Of a stretch of DNA of 19,234 bases, positions 13,741 to 19,234 are shown one piece after another. The DNA comes from Clostridiales bacterium UBA735. GTDB lineage: Bacteria; Bacillota; Clostridia; Oscillospirales; Oscillospiraceae. Location of the stretch: positions 6,044 to 25,277 of the forward strand of contig DBLB01000129.1 of the NCBI GenBank assembly GCA_002298695.1, in the 5' to 3' direction. The position numbers and the translations under genes are program-made. Positions within the stretch are counted from its first letter, which is position 1. The number at the start of each line of letters is the position of its first letter. The notes under the pieces were generated by a model. The model saw only the letters and a list, made by a program, of their open reading frames with translations. It had not been told where the DNA came from and made no database searches.

Positions 13741-13772
13741 AAGCGGCTGCCCGGGCATTCGGGCAGCCGCTT
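13741..13772. terminator. Bidirectional terminator between the glycosidase and RluA-family genes
   Basis: AAGCGGCTGCCCG (13741-13753) and CGGGCAGCCGCTT (13760-13772) form a perfect 13-bp stem with a GGCATT loop. It lies between two convergent stop codons and can serve both, with flanking A/T bases in each direction. Confidence 0.8.
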
Positions 13773-13792
13773 TGCGGCCTTATCAGGGGGCG

Positions 13793-14434
13793 CTATGGAC
13801 GGGAAGAAAGGGCGGAGGCAAAACCGGACCAGGGCGCGCCGGAGGGCAGGCAGGAAAATTCCCGATGCGTGCCGGACAAGGGATCCGGAAAGGCGAGGCG
13901 GAAGGACCAGAGCGCGGGCGCGCTGCCGCGGCCGCCGTATTTTCCGTCGCCGAGGAGCGGACAGCCGCGCGAGGCAAACTGGACGCGGATCTGGTGCGTC
14001 CGGCCGGTTTGCAGGTGCACGCGGACGAGCGTTCCCTCCGCGCCGGACGCCAACGTTTCATAGTCCAGAACGGCCTCTTTCACGCCGTTCCGCTTCCGTT
14101 TTACAACATAGGTCTTATTTTTGACGCGGTCGTGGTATAATAGATCGCGGAGCGTTCCGGATGCTTCTGCCATCGGCTTGGTCAGCACCGCGAGGTATTC
14201 TTTTTTCAGCCGGTTTTCCTGAATGGCGCGGGACAGCGCCGCAGCGGCGGCCTTCGTCCGGGCATAGACCATTACGCCGCCGACCGCCTGATCGAGGCGG
14301 TGCACCGGATAAATTTCGCCGCCGAGGGCGGCAGAAAGCTGCGCGGGCATGGCGGACGGCGCGTCTGCCTGCGACGCGCAGCCGACGGGCTTGACACAGA
14401 CGACCCAGGCATCTGTTTGTGCTAAAATCTGCAT
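13793..14434 (-). CDS. RluA-family pseudouridine synthase (short form without S4 domain)
   Basis: The 213-residue protein contains the RluA-family active site YPVHRLDQAVGGVMVYAR (42-59) with catalytic Asp48. It also has the LQTGRTHQIRVQFASRGCPLLGDGKYGG region near 140-168. There is no N-terminal S4 domain, and the protein is shorter than typical RluD (about 300), so it resembles RluA or TruC-size single-domain enzymes. It would convert specific uridines in rRNA or tRNA; the target cannot be told from sequence. AGGTGA four bases before ATG 14434 sets the start. It has its own promoter, divergent from the ABC transporter gene. Confidence 0.9.
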   Translation of the reverse strand: MQILAQTDAWVVCVKPVGCASQADAPSAMPAQLSAALGGEIYPVHRLDQAVGGVMVYARTKAAAAALSRAIQENRLKKEYLAVLTKPMAEASGTLRDLLYHDRVKNKTYVVKRKRNGVKEAVLDYETLASGAEGTLVRVHLQTGRTHQIRVQFASRGCPLLGDGKYGGRGSAPALWSFRLAFPDPLSGTHREFSCLPSGAPWSGFASALSSRP

Positions 14435-14454
14435 GGCTTCACCTCATTTGCTCC

Positions 14455-14483
14455 ATCATACCCGCACAGGCGAAAAAAAGCAA
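14455..14483 (-). promoter_or_regulatory. Promoter of the RluA-family gene
   Basis: TTGCTT (14483-14478) and TATGAT (14460-14455) are 17 bases apart on the minus strand, 20 bases before the start codon. Confidence 0.7.
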
Positions 14484-14487
14484 CCGC

Positions 14488-14511
14488 CGCGCGGCTTGAT
14501 TTTGCCGCGCG
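14488..14511. promoter_or_regulatory. Inverted repeat between divergent promoters (possible operator)
   Basis: CGCGCGGC (14488-14495) and GCCGCGCG (14504-14511) form a perfect 8-bp dyad with an 8-base centre. The centre contains the -35 of the ABC transporter promoter and the dyad begins five bases from the -35 of the RluA-family promoter. The position suits a repressor site for both genes; it could also be a chance GC-rich hairpin. Confidence 0.4.
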
Positions 14512-14524
14512 CATAGGATATAAT
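14496..14524 (+). promoter_or_regulatory. Promoter of the ABC transporter gene
   Basis: TTGATT (14496-14501) and TATAAT (14519-14524) are 17 bases apart; the -10 matches consensus perfectly. The start codon is 36 bases downstream. Confidence 0.8.
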
Positions 14525-14560
14525 TCTCCTGATAACGACAGAGAAAACGGAGAATCAAAA

Positions 14561-16306
14561 ATGACAACCAAAGACTATCAGCGGAAAGGAATGTTTTCGA
14601 TCTTCCTTTCTTTTTTTAAGCCGCATCGCGGCCTGTTTTTCCTCGATATGGCCTGCGCATTGCTGGTCGCGCTGGTCGACCTGGCTTACCCGGTCATCTC
14701 CCGCAAGGCGATCAATACGCTTCTGCCCAACTTACAGTACAAGACGTTTTTCATCGTCATGGGTATCGTCGTGCTGGCTTACGTCGTCCGCTCACTGCTC
14801 TACTATATCATCACCTACTGGGGCCACACATTCGGCATCCGCGTCGAGGCCGACATCCGCGAGGCGCTCTTTACCCACATGCAGACCCTCGGCTTCGACT
14901 ATTATGACCGCAACCGCACCGGCCATCTGATGAGCCGCCTGACCACCGACCTCTTTGAGATCACCGAGCTGGCGCACCACGGCCCCGAGGACCTGTTCAT
15001 CGCTACGGTCACGATCACCGGTGCGCTCATCGTCATGTTCACGATCGAATGGCGCCTCGCCATCGTCGTCTGCGTGCTCATCCCGGTCTTCACGTTCATC
15101 GTCATGTCGCGCCGCCGCGCGCTGGGCCGCGCTTCGCGCCTCGTCAAGCAGAAGGTCGGCATCATCAATGCCGACATTGAATCCTGCCTCTCCGGTATGC
15201 GCACGGCCAAGGCATTCGCCAATGAACCGGTCGAGGCGGACAAGTTCCGCCGCTCGAACGAGACATACAAGGGCTCCAAAAAGTATTTCTATCGGGAGAT
15301 GGGCATTTTCAACTCCAGTATGGAGTTTTTCGTCAGCATCCTCTCCGTCGCGGTCGTGACGGTGGGCGGCGCGCTGATCATGCAGGGACGCATGGACGTG
15401 GTCGACCTGCTGACGTTCACGCTCTATATCACCACGTTCGTCAATCCGATCCGCAAGCTCGCGAACTTCGCCGAGATGTTTGCCAACGGCAGCGCGGGCC
15501 TCGAGCGTTTCGTCGAGATCATGCGCACAGAGCCTGCGCTGGCCGACGCGCCGGACGCCCGGACGCTGGAGCATGCCGAGGGGCGCATCGACGTCAACGA
15601 TGTGAGCTTTGCCTATGAGGGGGCGCTCGATGTGCTGCACGATGTGACGCTGCATGTGGCGCCGGGCGAAACCGTTGCGGTGGTCGGGCCGTCGGGCGGC
15701 GGCAAATCGACGCTCTGCCAGCTGGTGCCGCGGTTCTACGATGTGACGGACGGCGCGATCCTGGTCGACGGCACCGATGTGCGGCAGCTGACGCAGGAAA
15801 GCCTGCGGCGGAGCATCGGCATTGTGCAGCAGGACGTGTTCCTGTTTGCCGATTCCATTCTGGAAAACATCCGCTACGGCCGCCCGGATGCGACGATGGA
15901 AGAGATCGTCGAGGCGGCAAAGCGCGCCGAGATCTACGACGACATCATGGCTATGCCGGATGGGTTTGACACCTATGTCGGCGAGCGCGGAACGCTGCTG
16001 TCCGGCGGACAGAAGCAGCGCATTTCCATCGCGCGGATCTTCCTGAAGAATCCGCCGATCCTGATCCTGGACGAGGCGACGTCGGCGCTCGACTCCATGA
16101 CGGAGGCAAAGATCCAGCACGCATTTGATGAGCTGGCCAAAGACCGCACGACGCTCATCATTGCGCACCGGCTGTCTACGATCCGCGCAGCGAACCGCGT
16201 CGTGGTCATCGTGGACGGAAAGATCGCCGAGGAGGGCACGCAAGCGGCGCTGATCGCGAAAAACGGCGTTTATGCCGAGCTGTGCCGGACGCAGAATCTG
16301 CTGTAA
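14561..16306 (+). CDS. ABC exporter half-transporter (permease fused to ATPase)
   Basis: The 581-residue protein is a type IV (MsbA/BmrA-like) half-transporter. An N-terminal six-helix membrane domain (about 20-310) has hydrophobic segments near 27-45, 62-85, 145-161, 165-182 and 256-275. The nucleotide-binding domain (340-581) has Walker A GPSGGGKST (376-384), a Q-loop at QQD (423-425), signature LSGGQ (480-484), Walker B ILILDE (500-505) and the switch His536. It exports a lipid, drug or peptide using ATP as a homodimer or with a second half not seen here. No substrate can be read from sequence or from neighbours. GGAG nine bases before ATG 14561 supports the start. It is monocistronic and ends at a strong hairpin. 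Confidence 0.94.
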   Translation: MTTKDYQRKGMFSIFLSFFKPHRGLFFLDMACALLVALVDLAYPVISRKAINTLLPNLQYKTFFIVMGIVVLAYVVRSLLYYIITYWGHTFGIRVEADIREALFTHMQTLGFDYYDRNRTGHLMSRLTTDLFEITELAHHGPEDLFIATVTITGALIVMFTIEWRLAIVVCVLIPVFTFIVMSRRRALGRASRLVKQKVGIINADIESCLSGMRTAKAFANEPVEADKFRRSNETYKGSKKYFYREMGIFNSSMEFFVSILSVAVVTVGGALIMQGRMDVVDLLTFTLYITTFVNPIRKLANFAEMFANGSAGLERFVEIMRTEPALADAPDARTLEHAEGRIDVNDVSFAYEGALDVLHDVTLHVAPGETVAVVGPSGGGKSTLCQLVPRFYDVTDGAILVDGTDVRQLTQESLRRSIGIVQQDVFLFADSILENIRYGRPDATMEEIVEAAKRAEIYDDIMAMPDGFDTYVGERGTLLSGGQKQRISIARIFLKNPPILILDEATSALDSMTEAKIQHAFDELAKDRTTLIIAHRLSTIRAANRVVVIVDGKIAEEGTQAALIAKNGVYAELCRTQNLL

Positions 16307-16318
16307 CAGGAAATCAAA

Positions 16319-16350
16319 GTCCCCGCTGCTCCGTCCGGAGCAGCGGGGAC
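16319..16350. terminator. Bidirectional terminator after the ABC transporter and azlD
   Basis: GTCCCCGCTGCTCC (16319-16332) and GGAGCAGCGGGGAC (16337-16350) form a 14-bp perfect stem with loop GTCC, followed on the plus strand by GTCTGTTTTAT. It lies between convergent genes and probably serves both. Confidence 0.85.
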
Positions 16351-16357
16351 GTCTGTT

Positions 16358-16687
16358 TTATACGATGACGCGGAGTAGCAGCATATAGCAGGCGGTGCCG
16401 GCGGCGATGCTGAGCAGTGTATTGCGTTTCCAGAGGTGCAACACGACCGTCACGGCCGAAGCAATGAGCTGCGGCGCGCAGGCAGAGAGACTGGAAAACG
16501 AGGTGCTGCGCAGGCAATAGACGACGAGCGCCGTCATGATCGCCATCGGCAGCACCCGGCCAAGATACTGCACAACGCGCGGAACGCGGCGGCGGCCGAA
16601 GATGAGAAACGGCAGGAGGCGCTCGCCGAAGGTGCAGAGCGCGCAGATGGCGATGACCAGGAGACTGTAGGCGGCGGAAGCTCTCAT
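16358..16687 (-). CDS. azlD: Branched-chain amino acid exporter small subunit AzlD
   Basis: The 109-residue product is almost wholly hydrophobic with about four membrane segments. It includes the AzlD-type pattern GERLLPFLIFGRRRVPRVVQYLGRVLPMAIMTALVVYCL (residues 21-60). AzlD partners AzlC (BrnE/BrnF in Corynebacterium) to export leucine, isoleucine, valine or analogues. The ATG at 16687 overlaps the azlC stop by ATGA, so translation is coupled. The much longer frame extending to 17002 is only azlC read out of frame. Confidence 0.9.
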   Translation of the reverse strand: MRASAAYSLLVIAICALCTFGERLLPFLIFGRRRVPRVVQYLGRVLPMAIMTALVVYCLRSTSFSSLSACAPQLIASAVTVVLHLWKRNTLLSIAAGTACYMLLLRVIV

Positions 16688-17388
16688 TGTGCGGCCTCCT
16701 TTCCGTCCAGCTGCGGGCGCAGCAGCACCAGCGCCGCGACCGTGACGGCCAGCGCCGGCAGCAGGAAGCTGTCCGTGCCGAACAGCAGCAGGCAGAGCAG
16801 CGAGGCGGTCAGCGACACCGCCGCGGGCAGCCGACTCCCGCCGGCGCGGATCTGATCGGTCAGAATGACAAGGAACAGCGCCGTCATGGTAAAGTCGATC
16901 CCGGTCGTGTCGAACGGAAGCCATGCGCCGATCAGACCGCCGAGCATGGAAAAAGCGATCCAGTAGAGCCAGATGAGCGCCGTATCGAAGATATGCCCCC
17001 ATTTTTCCTCGACGCCCTCTCGCGGCTGATAGGAGCAGAGCAGAGAGTAGTTTTCATCCGGCAGGCCGTAGATCAGGAAGTATTTCCAGGGACCGTAGGC
17101 GTTGAATTTGTCGAGAAACGAAATGCCGTAGAACATGTGGCGGCTGTTGAGCAGCAGCGATGTGACGATCACCGTCGGGATCGGGGTGCCGGCGGTCAGA
17201 AATTCGACCATCAGCATTTGCAGGGAGCCGGCATAGACGAACAGACTGGCGAGGCCCGACCAGAGAAAGCTGTAGCCGGCCCGGGCCATCAGAATGCCGT
17301 AGGCCGTGCCGAGCGGGAAAAAGCCGACGAGGATCGGGACGCTGCGCCGCAGCGCATAGCGGAAGCTGGTTTTCAGAGTCTGGTTCAT
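16684..17388 (-). CDS. azlC: Branched-chain amino acid permease/exporter AzlC
   Basis: The 234-residue membrane protein has the AzlC family signature: SVPILVGFFPLGTAYGILMARAGYSFLWSGLASLFVYAGSLQML near the N-terminus, LLLNSRHMFYGIS (about 79-91) and the L(P/T)DE motif LPDENYSL (109-116). Six or more hydrophobic segments follow. With AzlD it forms a secondary exporter for branched-chain amino acids. AAGGAG seven bases before ATG 17388 supports the start. It has its own promoter, directly after the polymerase gene. No T-box or Lrp/AzlB gene was seen nearby, so its regulation is unknown. Confidence 0.93.
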   Translation of the reverse strand: MNQTLKTSFRYALRRSVPILVGFFPLGTAYGILMARAGYSFLWSGLASLFVYAGSLQMLMVEFLTAGTPIPTVIVTSLLLNSRHMFYGISFLDKFNAYGPWKYFLIYGLPDENYSLLCSYQPREGVEEKWGHIFDTALIWLYWIAFSMLGGLIGAWLPFDTTGIDFTMTALFLVILTDQIRAGGSRLPAAVSLTASLLCLLLFGTDSFLLPALAVTVAALVLLRPQLDGKEAAQ

Positions 17389-17423
17389 GGGGACGCTCCT
17401 TGGAGTATGGGATTCTGCGCCCT

Positions 17424-17452
17424 ATTGTACTCCGGCAGTGCGGGTTTGGCAA
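17424..17452 (-). promoter_or_regulatory. Promoter of azlCD
   Basis: TTGCCA (17452-17447) and TACAAT (17429-17424) are 17 bases apart on the minus strand. The -35 begins five bases after the polymerase stop codon. Inverted hexamers GGAGTA (17402-17407) and TACTCC (17428-17433) flank the transcription start region. Confidence 0.75.
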
Positions 17453-17456
17453 GCGG

Positions 17457-18758
17457 TCACCCGTCCGATTTTTCGTATTTTTTCCGGATGCGCGCGGCCT
17501 CGTCCTCCAGCGGCTTCGTGATGCCGGTGCGGCGGCTTTTGTGCAGACCGCCGGCCATGCGTTCCTCGCTGTGCAGCAGCGCGGCGCGGAACAGCGCCTG
17601 TTCGCCGAATTTTTCCCGCAGCGCGTCGACCGCGGTGTCCAGCTTCTCCTGCCGGGCATAGTCGGCGGCATCGAAGAGGCTGTACTGGCGCAGCGCGCCG
17701 TCGGAAAGCTGCGTGATCTGGACGCCGAGCTGCCGCAGCGGCGTTTTGCAGTCCCAGGTCTGGGTCAGCAGTGTGCAGGCCGCATGGTAGATCTCGCCGG
17801 TCACGTTTGTCGCCGAGGCCAGCTGCATCCGGTGCGACCAGGTTTCGAACGCGCTGCTGCGCAGCTGAATGGTCACGCAGCGGCCGGCCTGATTGTCCTT
17901 GCGCAGGCGCATGCCGACCGTTTCGCAGAGGGACAGCAGCACCTGGCAGGCGTAGCTCCGGTCGGTCACGTCGCGCGCAGTCGTGACCGCGTTGCCATAG
18001 CCCTTGTTCGCTGCGGGCTGCGCCTGCAAAAAGGCTTCGCCCCGGCCGTTGGCGTACTGCCAGAGCATCTGGCCCTGCTTGCCGAGCGCTTTTGTGAGAA
18101 AGACCGGGTCTGCCTGCGCCAGCGCGCCGATCGTGTCGATGCCGAACCGGCGCAGCTTGCGTGCAGTGGCTTCGCCGAGCATGAACAGCTCCTGCGTGGG
18201 CAGCGGCCAGAGCTTTTCTGCCAGTTCGCCCGGAAACAGCGTATGCACTTTGTCCGGCTTTTCAAAATCGCCGGCCATTTTTGCCAGCAGTTTGTTGCAG
18301 GAGATGCCGATGTTGACTGTAAAGCCGAGCTCCCGGTGGATCCGGTCCTTCAGCCACGCGGCAGCCAGCACCGGCGGGCCGTAGAGGCGCTCTGTGCCGG
18401 TCATGTCGATCCACGCCTCATCGATGGAATACTGCTCCACCACCGGCGACACCTCGCGCAGCAGCGCGATCATCCGGCGGGAGGCGGAGACGTAGAGCGC
18501 ATAGTCCGGCTCGGCCACGATCAGGTTTGGACATTTGTCGCGTGCCATGCCGAGCGGCTCGCCGGTCCGGACGCCGCGGCGTCTGGCCGGGAGGCTTTTG
18601 GCCAGGACGATGCTGGTGCGGCTGTCTTTCTGACTGGCGATGACCGATGGGACCGTCCGCAGATCGACGCCGTCGCCCCGCACCAGAAGACGGTAGGCCG
18701 CCGTCCAGGAGAGGAAGGCACTGTTGACATCGATATGAAAAATCACACGTCCGGCCAT
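17457..18758 (-). CDS. dinB: Y-family DNA polymerase (DinB/UmuC-like translesion polymerase)
   Basis: The 433-residue protein is a lesion-bypass polymerase. The palm motifs carry the catalytic acids: FHIDVNSAFLSW (7-18, Asp10) and QYSIDEAWIDMT (109-120, Asp113 and Glu114). GISCNKLLAKMAGDFEKPDK (151-170) is the typical nucleotide-binding/finger segment, followed by the helix-hairpin-helix thumb and the little-finger domain. QYSLF (358-362) fits the QxxLF sliding-clamp binding motif. Family members copy damaged DNA with low fidelity. The start ATG overlaps the stop of the small upstream gene by one base (TGATG), with AAAGGAG nine bases upstream, so both proteins are made from one SOS-type promoter. 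It could also be classed as a UvrX/YqjW-type enzyme rather than true Pol IV. Confidence 0.92.
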   Translation of the reverse strand: MAGRVIFHIDVNSAFLSWTAAYRLLVRGDGVDLRTVPSVIASQKDSRTSIVLAKSLPARRRGVRTGEPLGMARDKCPNLIVAEPDYALYVSASRRMIALLREVSPVVEQYSIDEAWIDMTGTERLYGPPVLAAAWLKDRIHRELGFTVNIGISCNKLLAKMAGDFEKPDKVHTLFPGELAEKLWPLPTQELFMLGEATARKLRRFGIDTIGALAQADPVFLTKALGKQGQMLWQYANGRGEAFLQAQPAANKGYGNAVTTARDVTDRSYACQVLLSLCETVGMRLRKDNQAGRCVTIQLRSSAFETWSHRMQLASATNVTGEIYHAACTLLTQTWDCKTPLRQLGVQITQLSDGALRQYSLFDAADYARQEKLDTAVDALREKFGEQALFRAALLHSEERMAGGLHKSRRTGITKPLEDEAARIRKKYEKSDG

Positions 18759-19027
18759 CAGTAGAGCTCCTTTGCCAACGTCCAGCGGTGGGAGGAGACG
18801 GTATAGCGCAGCTCATAGAGCTTCTGCCGGCCTGCAAGCTCCGCCTGGCAGAGAAAGACGAATGCCTCAAGGCCCACATATTCCACCCGGCGCCGGTCGA
18901 CGATCTCTGTGATGCGCGCCGTATGCAGCTGGTGGGCACAGTCTTCAAACCGGAAGCGCAGCGGCTCCATCGCGCCGCGCGCGTCACAGCTGGCCAGCAC
19001 CTGGATCGGCAGATTCCGCAGCAGCAT
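18758..19027 (-). CDS. Small protein of unknown function co-encoded with the Y-family polymerase
   Basis: The 89-residue product has no family I can name with certainty. It is soluble, has no signal peptide and is beta-rich in appearance. Features are PIQVLASCDARGAMEPLRFRFEDCAHQLHTARI near the start, an aromatic middle (VEYVGLEAFVFLC) and a YELRYTVSSHRWTLAKELY end. The pattern of a short beta domain ending in a Y-x-L...W-x-L...Y run recalls small proteins placed beside Y-family polymerases in other phyla (DUF6504 in Actinobacteria; YolD in Bacillus has the same position), but homology is not shown. GGAGGG eight bases before ATG 19027 supports the start. The stop overlaps the polymerase ATG by one base. 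A LexA-box-like sequence precedes it, so a DNA-damage role, perhaps as polymerase accessory, is inferred. Confidence 0.8.
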   Translation of the reverse strand: MLLRNLPIQVLASCDARGAMEPLRFRFEDCAHQLHTARITEIVDRRRVEYVGLEAFVFLCQAELAGRQKLYELRYTVSSHRWTLAKELY

Positions 19028-19052
19028 TTCCGTTTCCCTCCACTTCGAATTA

Positions 19053-19064
19053 GAACTTTTGTTT
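19053..19064 (-). promoter_or_regulatory. LexA/SOS-box-like operator of the polymerase operon
   Basis: GAACTTTTGTTT (plus-strand reading) fits the Firmicutes LexA core GAAC-N4-GTTY. It lies one base downstream of the -10, across the expected transcription start, where LexA would block initiation. Outer bases depart from the full consensus. Placement before a translesion polymerase operon strengthens the call. Confidence 0.65.
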
Positions 19065-19065
19065 T

Positions 19066-19094
19066 ATTATACCAGACGATCTGCTCTTTGACAA
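19066..19094 (-). promoter_or_regulatory. Promoter of the small-protein/polymerase operon
   Basis: TTGTCA (19094-19089) and TATAAT (19071-19066) are 17 bases apart on the minus strand, 38 bases before the first start codon. Confidence 0.82.
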
Positions 19095-19158
19095 GCCCCC
19101 ACATTTTGGGATTCCGGCAGTGTCGGGCCCATATTCTTGAAAAATGCAAAATTTCCTA

Positions 19159-19187
19159 TTGACAAACGTCCATCTCTATGTTATTCT
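19159..19187 (+). promoter_or_regulatory. Promoter of the tRNA gene at the right edge
   Basis: A consensus TTGACA (19159-19164) and TATTCT (19182-19187) are 17 bases apart. The mature tRNA would start 27 bases after the -10, leaving a short 5' leader. Confidence 0.82.
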
Positions 19188-19214
19188 AAATAAGCTCATT
19201 TGAGAGTGGTATAT

Positions 19215-19234
19215 CGCGGGATAGAGCAGTTCGG
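19215..19234 (+). tRNA. Initiator-type tRNA-Met, 5' end only (partial)
   Basis: The last 20 bases match the 5' part of bacterial initiator tRNA: acceptor strand CGCGGGA (19215-19221), T8, A9, D-stem GAGC and loop AGTTCGG with the conserved GG. The first base C is characteristic of initiator tRNA, whose C1 does not pair with A72. The anticodon lies beyond the window, so identity is inferred from the 5' end only. Confidence 0.75.

Noticed and set aside
14792..16243. 483-codon frame antisense to the ABC transporter
   Set aside because: His/Arg/Asp-rich mirror translation; the sense frame has all ABC motifs.

Overview
The window is a chromosomal stretch of a GC-rich, low-G+C-phylum (Firmicutes) spore-former, most likely a gut Clostridia of the Oscillospiraceae type. 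The evidence is a GerW-type spore protein beside scpAB, Firmicutes-style ylxM-ffh-rpsP-khpA order, strong AGGAGG-type ribosome sites, SLH surface domains, and intergenic hairpin repeats of a kind I associate with that family. I cannot name the species.

Layout. The left edge holds the 5' end of a leftward HD-domain nucleotidase (yfbR-like). A 163-bp MITE-like element sits between it and a tightly packed leftward operon (5469 to 401): site-2 protease, scpA, scpB, a DUF2953 protein, gerW, a penicillin-binding carboxypeptidase and rluB. ATGA overlaps or 1-11 nt gaps join all but the gerW-carboxypeptidase junction. The operon couples chromosome segregation, spore envelope genes and rRNA modification. 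Its order recalls the Bacillus scpA-scpB-ypuI-dacB-spmA-spmB-rluB locus, but with spmAB absent. Next comes an 805-bp gene-free region (5470-6274) packed with palindromes and hairpin repeats. A rightward trio follows: a MerR-RDD fusion regulator, a DUF2284 cysteine-rich protein and a CAT-fold acetyltransferase. A second leftward operon (11252 to 8985) encodes YlxM, Ffh, S16 and KhpA, that is protein targeting and translation; it ends at a strong hairpin without rimM-trmD-rplS.

From 11439 the genes alternate: a secreted SLH-anchored phosphodiester glycosidase (+), an RluA-family pseudouridine synthase (-), an ABC exporter half-transporter (+), and the branched-chain amino-acid exporter pair azlC-azlD (-). 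Then comes a two-gene leftward operon of a small unrecognised protein plus a Y-family DNA polymerase. Its promoter carries a LexA/SOS-box-like sequence directly after the -10. The right edge is the 5' end of an initiator-tRNA-like gene with a consensus-like promoter.

Most other long open frames in this GC-rich DNA are antisense or out-of-frame shadows. No CRISPR array, phage or complete insertion sequence was seen. The most unusual material is the non-coding repeat region, the MITE-like element, the MerR-RDD fusion and the apparently SOS-controlled polymerase operon.
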